From Gemmatimonadaceae bacterium (GTDB taxonomy: Bacteria > Gemmatimonadota > Gemmatimonadetes > Gemmatimonadales > Gemmatimonadaceae), in assembly GCA_025453855.1 (NCBI GenBank), contig JALOPO010000067.1, forward strand, positions 1 to 8,494: a stretch of DNA of 8,494 nucleotides, read 5' to 3'. Position 1 is the first letter of the stretch. Each line of letters opens with the position of its first letter. Shown here piece after piece: positions 1 through 5,782 of the stretch. The notes under the pieces are model-generated. The model was not told the DNA's origin and made no database searches. It saw only the letters and a program-made list of their open reading frames with translations. The position numbers and the translations under genes were made by a program.

Positions 1-1229
1 AGCTCGGCGATGGCGTCGCGGTCACCGGCGGCCTGCAGCAGCGAGACGCCGCGCGCGGCGGCCGCGACGCCGAGCGCCTCGACGGTCGTGTCGCCGAGGC
101 CGCGCTTGGGGACGCCGATCGCACGCCGGAAGGCCTCGTCGTCGACCGGATTGGCGACGAGCTTGAGGTATGCCATGAGGTCGCGGATCTCGCGACGGTC
201 GTAGAAGCGCACCGCGCCGACCAGGCGATAGGGCCAGCCACGACGACGGAACGACTCCTCGAAGGCGCGGCTCTGCGAGTTGGTGCGGTAGAGCACCGCG
301 ATCTCGCGCAGCCCGCTGGCACGCGGGCCGCGTCGCTCGGCAATGTCGTCGGCGATCCAGTCGGCCTCGTCGCGTTCGTCGAGGCAGCGCACGCGCACCG
401 GCCGCGGGCCGCCGGGGCGCGTGGCGCGGAGCGTCTTGCCGCGCCGCTGCGTGTTGCCGGCGATCGCCGCGTTGGCGAGCGCGAGGATCTCGGGCGTCGA
501 GCGATAGTTCTCCTCGAGCCGCACGACGTGCGCGCCGGGGACCATCACGTTCCCGCTCGCGCCCGCGAGGAGGTGCACGAGCTCGAACTGCGCGCGGTTC
601 GTGTCCTGGTACTCGTCGACGAGCACGTAGCGGAAGCGGTCGCGGTAGCCACGCAGCACGTCGGGGTGCTGCGAGAGGAGCCGCACCGGGAGGACGAGCA
701 GGTCGTCGAAGGTGACGGCGTTCGCCTTCTCGAGCGCCTGGTCGAAGGCCGGATACAGCTTCTCCACCACCCGCGCGAGCGGATCCTGCGCCGCCAGCAC
801 CGCCTTGGGCGCCCACTCCTTCGGCGAGATGCGCAGCGCCTCCATCGTCCGCTTCATCAGGCCGAGGGCATCGTCCTCGTCGTAGATCGTGAAGCGGCTG
901 GTGCGACCCACGCGCTCGGCATCGCGACGCAGCATGCGCGCGCCGATGGCGTGGAAGGTGCCGACCCACATGCCTGCCGGCTCCTCGCCGATGAGGCGCG
1001 CGATGCGCTCGCGCATCTCGCCGGCCGCCTTGTTGGTGAAGGTCACCGCCAGCACGCGCTGCGGCGGGACCCCCTCGCCCTCGATGAGGCGCGCGATGCG
1101 CGTGGTGAGCACGCGCGTCTTGCCCGAGCCGGCACCGGCGAGCACGAGGGCCGGCCCCTCGCCGTGCATGACCGCCTCGTACTGTGCGTGATTCAGCCCG
1201 TCGAGGGGCGAGCCTGCGGAGTCCGTCAT
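1..1229 (-). CDS. uvrD: UvrD/PcrA-type superfamily 1A DNA helicase, C-terminus beyond window, with two internal in-frame gaps
   Basis: UvrD/PcrA helicases are ATP-driven 3'-5' helicases of nucleotide excision repair, mismatch repair and replication-fork clearance. The frame is open from ATG at 1229 to the window edge (409 full codons; the family is usually 700-800 residues, so the C-terminal half lies outside). Visible in order: Q-motif-like LNHAQ (12-16), Walker A AGAGSGKT (31-38, Lys37), motif Ia VTFTNKAAGEMRERI (62-76), GTFHA (90-94), the FDDLL segment (174-178), Walker B VLVDEYQDTN (202-211), motif IV LEENYRST (238-245), VLYRTNSQSR (312-321) and the 2A strand FYDRREIRD. Two conserved blocks are absent. 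After GNVMV (226-230) the chain goes straight to PGAHVVRLEENYRS, skipping the motif III block. After AVLA (143-146) it goes straight to AQDPLARVV, skipping part of subdomain 1B. The ATG overlaps the kinase stop (ATGA), so it is the last visible gene of the operon. UvrD and PcrA cannot be told apart here. Active helicase, degraded paralogue or sequence artefact all remain possible. Confidence 0.9.
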   Translation of the reverse strand, partial: MTDSAGSPLDGLNHAQYEAVMHGEGPALVLAGAGSGKTRVLTTRIARLIEGEGVPPQRVLAVTFTNKAAGEMRERIARLIGEEPAGMWVGTFHAIGARMLRRDAERVGRTSRFTIYDEDDALGLMKRTMEALRISPKEWAPKAVLAAQDPLARVVEKLYPAFDQALEKANAVTFDDLLVLPVRLLSQHPDVLRGYRDRFRYVLVDEYQDTNRAQFELVHLLAGASGNVMVPGAHVVRLEENYRSTPEILALANAAIAGNTQRRGKTLRATRPGGPRPVRVRCLDERDEADWIADDIAERRGPRASGLREIAVLYRTNSQSRAFEESFRRRGWPYRLVGAVRFYDRREIRDLMAYLKLVANPVDDEAFRRAIGVPKRGLGDTTVEALGVAAAARGVSLLQAAGDRDAIAE

Positions 1230-2359
1230 CCCTGCAAGGTAATCTCGAAGGCCGCGCCCTTCTCCGCGGGGAGCAGCACGAGCCGGCCGCGATGGTTGTC
1301 GGTCACGATGCGGCGCGCGAGCGCGAGGCCGATCCCCCAGCCGCGCGGCTTGGTGGTGAAGCCCGGCTTGAAGATGTCGGTGCGCATCTCGCGCGGGACG
1401 CCGGGCCCGTCGTCGGCGACGACGAGGCGGGCGCCGCCCTCGGGGAGCGGCTCGGCGCGCACCTCCACCCGCCCGCCGCGCCCGGCGAGCGCGTCGATGG
1501 CGTTGCGCACCAGCGACTCGAGCGCCCACTCGAGCAGCACCGCGTCGCCTTCGACGAGGAGCGGTGCGGTGGGGACGGTGCAGGTGATGGCGACGGTGTG
1601 CGCGAGCGTCGGCACGCGCGCGCGGAAGTAGGTCGTCACGTCGCGGGCGATGCGGCCGACGTCGATGGCGTCCTTCTGCGGCGGGCGCCCGATGCGCTCG
1701 AAGCGGTTGGCGACGCGCCCGAGCCGATCGAGGTCGCTGCGCATGTGATCGGTCGCCACTGGATCGGCGGCGCGTTCGCCGAGCAGCTCCACCCACCCCT
1801 CGAGCGAGGTGAGCGGCGTCCCGAGCTGGTGCGCGGCCTCGCGCGCCATCCCCGCCCAGACGCGCTCGCGCTCGGCGCGGCCGCGCGTGACCAGCGCGTA
1901 GATCCCCGCGAAGAGGAAGAGGCCGAGCGTCGTGACCTGGATGAAGGGGACGACGCGCAGGTCCTCGACGAGCTTCGTGTTGCCGAAGTGCACGCGCCCG
2001 ACGCCCGGCTCCTCCACCGGCGCATTGGCGCGATCGAGCACGCGCACGTACTCGCGCACGCGCCGGTCGTCGAGCGGCGCCTCGAACGGGAGGTTGGCGG
2101 CGGCGGTGACGCGCCCTTCGGCATCGGTGACGATCACCGGCACCCCCTGCTCGCGCACGTAGCGCGACATGTCGAGCAGCGCGCTCGTGCCGTCGTCGTT
2201 GCGGTCGGCGAGCGCCTGGTAGACGCGCGCGTACATCTTCCCCGACCGCGAGGCCTCGCGCCGCAGCTCGGTGACGACGCGCTGCGTGTAGACGAGCCAC
2301 CACGTGAGCAGCGCGATGACGCCGATGGCGAGGAAGATCACCGGCGCCGAGCGCCGCAC
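1226..2359 (-). CDS. Two-transmembrane sensor histidine kinase
   Basis: This is a 377-residue inner-membrane sensor kinase that should autophosphorylate on a histidine and pass the phosphate to a response regulator not seen in this window. TM1 is about residues 6-24 and TM2 about 137-158. The roughly 110-residue loop between them contains PVIVTDAEGRVTAAANLP, which resembles the start of a PAS/PDC-type sensor fold. No HAMP domain is evident. The HisKA H-box is AREAAHQLGTPLTSLEGW, with His177 the likely phosphoacceptor. The ATPase domain has an N-box LESLVRNAIDA (Asn286), a G1 box VADDGPGVP (314-322), an F-box IFKPGFTTKPRG and a G2 box GWGIGLALARR (340-350). All key residues are present, so it looks active. 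The start is GTG at 2359, three nucleotides after the serS stop and in the same frame. The TGA stop overlaps the helicase ATG. The stimulus is unknown. Confidence 0.93.
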   Translation of the reverse strand: MRRSAPVIFLAIGVIALLTWWLVYTQRVVTELRREASRSGKMYARVYQALADRNDDGTSALLDMSRYVREQGVPVIVTDAEGRVTAAANLPFEAPLDDRRVREYVRVLDRANAPVEEPGVGRVHFGNTKLVEDLRVVPFIQVTTLGLFLFAGIYALVTRGRAERERVWAGMAREAAHQLGTPLTSLEGWVELLGERAADPVATDHMRSDLDRLGRVANRFERIGRPPQKDAIDVGRIARDVTTYFRARVPTLAHTVAITCTVPTAPLLVEGDAVLLEWALESLVRNAIDALAGRGGRVEVRAEPLPEGGARLVVADDGPGVPREMRTDIFKPGFTTKPRGWGIGLALARRIVTDNHRGRLVLLPAEKGAAFEITLQG

Positions 2360-2362
2360 CGC

Positions 2363-3634
2363 TCAGCCGATCCGGTCGGTGCCCAGGTACGACGCGAGTG
2401 CGGCAGGGATGCGCACCGAGCCGTCGGGCTGCTGGCCGTGCTCGAGGAGCGCGGCGATGATGCGCGGCAGCGCGAGCCCCGAGCCGTTGAGCGTGTGCAC
2501 GAAGCGCGGCTTCTCGCCCGCCGCCGGCCGGAAGCGGATGTTGGCGCGGCGCGCCTGGAAGTCGCGGAAGTTCGAACAGCTCGAGACCTCGAGCCACTTC
2601 CCCACCCCCGGCGCCCAGACCTCGAGGTCGTACGTCATCGCGCTCGAGAAACCCGTGTCGCCGGCGGCGAGGAGGAGGCGCCGGTACGGGAGCTCGAGGC
2701 GCTCGAGGATCGTCTCGGCGTGGCGCGTGAGCGCTTCCAGCTCGGCGTCGCTCTCCTCGGGGCGCGCATAGCGCACGAGCTCCACCTTGTCGAACTCGTG
2801 GACGCGCAGGAGCCCGCGCGTGTCCTTGCCGGCGGCGCCCGCCTCACGGCGGAAGCAGGCGCTGTAGGCGCAGAAGCCGCGCGGCACGTCGTGCGCGTCG
2901 AGGATCTCGTCGCGATAGAGGTTCGTGACCGGGACCTCGGCCGTCGGGATGAGGTAGCCCTCGTCCATGGCGAGGGCGTAGCTCTCCTCCTCGAACTTGG
3001 GGAACTGCCCCGTGCCGACCATGCTGGCGCGATTCACCACCAGCGGGACCCAGGTCTCCTCGTAGCCGTGCTCGCGCGTGTGCACGTCGAGCATGAAGTT
3101 GAGGAGCGAGCGCACGAGCCGCGCGCCGAGGCCGCGGTAGACGATGAAGCCCGAGCCGCTGATCTTCGCGCCGCGCGCGAGGTCGAGGAGGGCGTGGTCG
3201 TGCGCGACTTCCCAGTGCGGGCGCACCGCGTCGGCGCGCGGCGTCCCCCATGCGTGGCGCACGGCGTTGTGCGACTCGTCGCCGGCGGGGACGTCGGGGT
3301 GCGGGAGATTCGGGAGCTCGAGCATGAGCCCCTCGACGACGCCCTCGGTGGCGCGCAGGTCGGCCTCGAGGCGCGCGATCTCGTCGCCGAGGGCGCGCGC
3401 GTCGGCCATCACGTCGGCGGCGTCCTCCTTCGCCTGCTTGCGCTTCGCCACTTCCTGCGTGAGCAGGTTGCGGCGCGCCTTGCGCTCCTCGCTGGCGGTG
3501 ATGAGCGCGCGACGCTCGCGCTCGAGCGCCTCGAGGCGATCGAGCACGGGACCGAGCGTCTCGAGGGCGTTGCGCCGTGCGAAGCCGTCGCGCAGCACGT
3601 CCAGGTGCTCGCGCACGAGCCGGAGATCGTGCAT
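2363..3634 (-). CDS. serS: Seryl-tRNA synthetase
   Basis: This class II aminoacyl-tRNA synthetase charges tRNA-Ser (and tRNA-Sec where present) with serine in the cytoplasm. It has 423 residues, close to the usual 420-430. Residues about 28-105 are charged and heptad-like, matching the N-terminal coiled-coil arm that grips the tRNA long variable arm, followed by LPNLPHPDVPAG. The catalytic domain shows motif 1 around 160-200, the TAE serine-binding loop (231-233), motif 2 CFRREAGAAGKDTRG (260-274), the SSCSNFRDFQARR segment (351-363) and motif 3 NGSGLALPR (383-391, ending in the conserved Arg391). The protein is complete with no missing block. The ATG start lies four nucleotides after the lipoprotein stop, and the next gene starts one codon after its stop, so it sits inside a coupled operon. 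No T-box or other leader can be assigned, because the gene has no separate upstream region. Confidence 0.98.
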   Translation of the reverse strand: MHDLRLVREHLDVLRDGFARRNALETLGPVLDRLEALERERRALITASEERKARRNLLTQEVAKRKQAKEDAADVMADARALGDEIARLEADLRATEGVVEGLMLELPNLPHPDVPAGDESHNAVRHAWGTPRADAVRPHWEVAHDHALLDLARGAKISGSGFIVYRGLGARLVRSLLNFMLDVHTREHGYEETWVPLVVNRASMVGTGQFPKFEEESYALAMDEGYLIPTAEVPVTNLYRDEILDAHDVPRGFCAYSACFRREAGAAGKDTRGLLRVHEFDKVELVRYARPEESDAELEALTRHAETILERLELPYRRLLLAAGDTGFSSAMTYDLEVWAPGVGKWLEVSSCSNFRDFQARRANIRFRPAAGEKPRFVHTLNGSGLALPRIIAALLEHGQQPDGSVRIPAALASYLGTDRIG

Positions 3635-3638
3635 GTGG

Positions 3639-4232
3639 TCAGCGCGCCGGGAGCGTGTCGAGGAACGAGCGGTAGCCGCAGCTGCGGACGACCGTGGTGT
3701 TGATGAAGATGCGGCGCGAGGTCGTGTTCGTGCTGTCGATCACGAACTTCGCGTAGAGCTCGCGGCGCCCGTTCGGGTCGTTGCTGCAGAAGTCGCTCTC
3801 GGTGCGTACCGCGAGCACCTGGCCCGGCGACACGACCTGGAGCGAGTCGATCAGGTAGCCCCGCTCGGGGGCGATGGTGAGCGCATCGAAGCCACCGGCC
3901 ACCGGGAGGAGCGCCACGCGATGCAGCGCCTGGCCGGCGAGCGCGGGGATCGACGCCACGACCTTGGCGGCCGGGATCACGCGCACGCGCCCATCGGGCA
4001 GGAGGTCGAAGCCGAGGTCGAACTGTGCCGGGAGCGAGTCGAGGCGGAAGGTGGCCAGGCTGCCGATGCGCCAGACCGACGGCACGCCCGGGAGCGGCGC
4101 GTTGAGGGCGCCGATCGCGAAGCGCGTCGTGACGGTGGTGTCGCGCGGGCGCGGGGCGAACGGATCGCTGCAGGCGGCAAGGACAACGGCGACACCGGCC
4201 GCGAGGGCGATGGCGCGGAACGCGCGGGGCAT
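3639..4232 (-). CDS. Small putative lipoprotein of unknown function
   Basis: I do not recognise the family. From ATG at 4232 the product has 197 residues. It begins with a lipoprotein signal peptide: MPRAFR, a hydrophobic stretch, and a lipobox LAAC ending at Cys21, followed by SDPFAPRPR. The mature part has a beta-rich composition, with two further cysteines (Cys149 in DFCSND and Cys185 in RSCGYRS) that could form a disulfide outside the cytoplasm. An upstream in-frame GTG at 4268 would add 12 residues but falls at the predicted transcription start and spoils the signal peptide, so ATG 4232 is preferred. It is the first gene of the operon with serS four nucleotides downstream. The minus-strand promoter at 4274-4302 would give a leader of about 35 nt. 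An exported, membrane-anchored location is inference from the lipobox; the function is unknown. Confidence 0.8.
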   Translation of the reverse strand: MPRAFRAIALAAGVAVVLAACSDPFAPRPRDTTVTTRFAIGALNAPLPGVPSVWRIGSLATFRLDSLPAQFDLGFDLLPDGRVRVIPAAKVVASIPALAGQALHRVALLPVAGGFDALTIAPERGYLIDSLQVVSPGQVLAVRTESDFCSNDPNGRRELYAKFVIDSTNTTSRRIFINTTVVRSCGYRSFLDTLPAR

Positions 4233-4249
4233 GCTCGAAGGGCCGGGGG

Positions 4250-4278
4250 GTGACACGGTGCGGTGCACGGCATAGGAT
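4250..4278 (+). promoter_or_regulatory. Predicted sigma70-like promoter for the Roadblock-manC-GlmU-like operon
   Basis: On the plus strand a -35 hexamer GTGACA (4250-4255, 5 of 6 to TTGACA) is followed by a 17-nt spacer and TAGGAT (4273-4278, 4 of 6 to TATAAT). The start point would be near 4285, giving a leader of about 90 nt before ATG 4375. That leader contains a small imperfect hairpin (arms 4310-4314 and 4323-4327). The -35 lies inside the predicted leader of the opposing lipoprotein gene, so the two promoters face each other and overlap. Confidence 0.42.
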
Positions 4279-4302
4279 ACCGGCGCGCCAGAGTTCGTTC
4301 AA
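4274..4302 (-). promoter_or_regulatory. Predicted sigma70-like promoter for the lipoprotein-serS-kinase-helicase operon
   Basis: On the minus strand a -35 hexamer TTGAAC (4302-4297) is followed by a 17-nt spacer and a -10 hexamer TATCCT (4279-4274). Each hexamer matches the consensus at 4 of 6 positions, and the spacing is ideal. The start point would be near 4267, about 35 nt before the lipoprotein ATG. The -10 is nearly the same DNA as the -10 of the opposing promoter. The call rests on sequence only; moderate matches arise by chance, but this one sits in the only gap between the divergent operons. Confidence 0.5.
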
Positions 4303-4374
4303 GCGATTGCGCCACCACGAGTTGGCGGCATTCGCACGGGCGCGGCTCCACGTCCCCGACCGCATCTCCCCCTC

Positions 4375-4728
4375 ATGGCACGCATCCGCGACCTCGTGGA
4401 AGCCGTTCGCCGCCGCGACGGTGTCGAGGCGGCCATCGTCCTGGGCCGCGACGGCCTGCTCGTGGACGGCGACACCGTCAGCTATCTCGACGGGGAGCAG
4501 GTCGCGGCGCACGCGCCGGCCGTCTTCGCTGCCGCCGATGCCCTCGGCCGCGCGGCTCGCGCGGGGCACCTGCAGACCGCGGTGCTCGAGTACCCGGGGA
4601 CGATCGCGCTCATCACCGCCATGAGCGAGGATGCGCTGCTGGTGGTGCTCGCCCGACCGACCACCGCCCTCCCCCCGCTGCTCGCCGAGCTGCGCCGCCT
4701 CCGGCAGCATCTCGCGACGCTCGCCTGA
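4375..4728 (+). CDS. Roadblock/LC7-domain protein (MglB-like)
   Basis: This is a 117-residue single-domain protein. Roadblock/LC7 proteins dimerise and act as co-GAPs or scaffolds for Ras-like small GTPases, the best known bacterial case being MglB acting on MglA in cell polarity and motility. The family fingerprint here is the N-terminal helix RIRDLVEAVRRRDGVEAAIV, then VLGRDGLLVDG (22-32), a central helix AAHAPAVFAAADALGRAARAG (44-64), the strand pair LQTAVLEYPGTIALITAMSEDALLVVLA, and a C-terminal helix. No small-GTPase gene is in the window, so the partner is unknown. No Shine-Dalgarno-like sequence precedes the ATG (the upstream bases are CTCCCCCTC), although with a 90-nt leader it would not be leaderless. 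The next gene starts 10 nt downstream, so it is co-transcribed with the nucleotide-sugar genes. Domain assignment is firm; a polarity role is inference. Confidence 0.85.
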   Translation: MARIRDLVEAVRRRDGVEAAIVLGRDGLLVDGDTVSYLDGEQVAAHAPAVFAAADALGRAARAGHLQTAVLEYPGTIALITAMSEDALLVVLARPTTALPPLLAELRRLRQHLATLA

Positions 4729-4738
4729 GCGTCGCCCG

Positions 4739-5782
4739 GTGTCGCCGACGCGCGCGCAGTCGCTCTGGGCGGTGATCCTCGCGGGCGGGGTCGGCTCGCG
4801 CTTCTGGCCGATCAGCACGCCCGCGCAGCCCAAGCAGCTCCTCCCGCTCGTCACCGACGCGCCGATGCTCCGGGATGCGGTCGAGCGGCTGCTCCCGCTC
4901 GTCCCCGCGGAACGGCTGCTGGTGCTCACCAACGAGCTGCTGGCCCCTGCCATCGCCGCACTCCTCCCCGAGCTCCCGGCCGCGAACCTGATCGCCGAGC
5001 CGCGCCCGGCCGGCACCGCCGCCGCGCTCGCGTGGGCGTCGCGCGTGGTCGCCGAGCGCGATCCGGAAGCAGTGCTCCTCTCGGTGCACGCCGACTGGGC
5101 GATCGGTGATCCCGACGGCTTCCGCACCACGCTCCTGCGCGCCGCGAACGTGGCCGAGAGCGAGGACCTGCTGGTCACCGTCGGGATCACCCCGTCGCGC
5201 CCCGATCCGGGCTTCGGCTACATCGAGCCGGGCGTGGCGGTGGGCCAGGTCGCGCAGCGCGTGGCGCGCTTCCTCGAGAAGCCAGACCGGTCGCGCGCGG
5301 CCGAGCTGATCGCGCGCGGCTGCCTCTGGAACAGCGGGATCTTCGTCTGGCGCTGCACGCGCTATCTGGACGAGGTGCGCGCGCATTGCCCCGAGGTCGC
5401 GCGAGCGCTCGATGCGCCGACGCTGGCCGCGTTCTTCGCCGGCGTGCAGTCGGTGAGCGTCGACGTCGGCGTGCTCGAACGGAGCGCACGCGTGGCGGTG
5501 GTCCCCGGCTCCTTCGGCTGGGACGACGTGGGGACGTGGGCCGCGCTCGGCCGCGTGCGCCCGCACGATGCGGCCGAGAACGCGCTGCATGGCGACGTGA
5601 TCGCGGTGCGCGCGAGCAACAACGTGGCGTTCAGCGCCGGGCCGAGCGTGGTGCTCTACGGCGTCGACAACCTGGTGGTCGTGACGGTCGACGGACTCAC
5701 GGTCGTGACCACGCCCGAGGCCTCGGCCGACCTGAAGACGCTGCTCGACGCGCTGCCGCCGCGGCTGCGGGATCGCGGATGA
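4739..5782 (+). CDS. manC: Mannose-1-phosphate guanylyltransferase (GDP-mannose pyrophosphorylase)
   Basis: This enzyme makes GDP-mannose from mannose-1-phosphate and GTP, the donor for mannose-containing surface polysaccharides and for GDP-fucose/rhamnose routes. It has 347 residues from GTG at 4739, matching the short single-domain form of the family with no fused isomerase. Visible motifs: the nucleotide-binding signature LAGGVGSRFWPIS (14-26) with PKQLLPL (31-37), EPRPAGTAAAL (87-97, equivalent of the usual EPxGRNTA), the metal-region motif SVHADWAI (115-122), GFGYIEPG (158-165), FLEKPD (178-183), LWNSGIFVWR (196-205) and FGWDDVGTW (259-267). The C-terminal strands NNVAFSAG..VVLYGVDNLVVV are typical. 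The open frame extends upstream to 4631, but that part would overlap the Roadblock gene and has an unnatural composition, so GTG 4739 is preferred. Its stop overlaps the next ATG (ATGA). A related sugar-1-phosphate nucleotidyltransferase specificity cannot be excluded. Confidence 0.9.
   Translation: MSPTRAQSLWAVILAGGVGSRFWPISTPAQPKQLLPLVTDAPMLRDAVERLLPLVPAERLLVLTNELLAPAIAALLPELPAANLIAEPRPAGTAAALAWASRVVAERDPEAVLLSVHADWAIGDPDGFRTTLLRAANVAESEDLLVTVGITPSRPDPGFGYIEPGVAVGQVAQRVARFLEKPDRSRAAELIARGCLWNSGIFVWRCTRYLDEVRAHCPEVARALDAPTLAAFFAGVQSVSVDVGVLERSARVAVVPGSFGWDDVGTWAALGRVRPHDAAENALHGDVIAVRASNNVAFSAGPSVVLYGVDNLVVVTVDGLTVVTTPEASADLKTLLDALPPRLRDRG

Noticed and set aside
22..969. 315-codon minus-strand open frame within the helicase
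   Set aside because: It is in a different frame from the helicase motifs and is Arg/Ala-rich; the helicase frame itself is open to the window edge.
1184..3703. 839-codon open frame on the plus strand across serS, the kinase and the helicase start
   Set aside because: It is antisense to three genes with strong family motifs; its product is a low-complexity Arg/Glu/His/Ala-rich string typical of antisense frames in GC-rich DNA.
4233..4268. GTG at 4268 as the lipoprotein start
   Set aside because: It would lie at or before the predicted transcript start and adds a polar, proline-rich extension ahead of a good signal peptide beginning at 4232.
3409..5190. 593-codon minus-strand open frame across the divergent region
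   Set aside because: It overlaps serS and the lipoprotein in another frame and is antisense to the Roadblock and manC genes; composition is Arg/Ser/Ala-rich with no domain.
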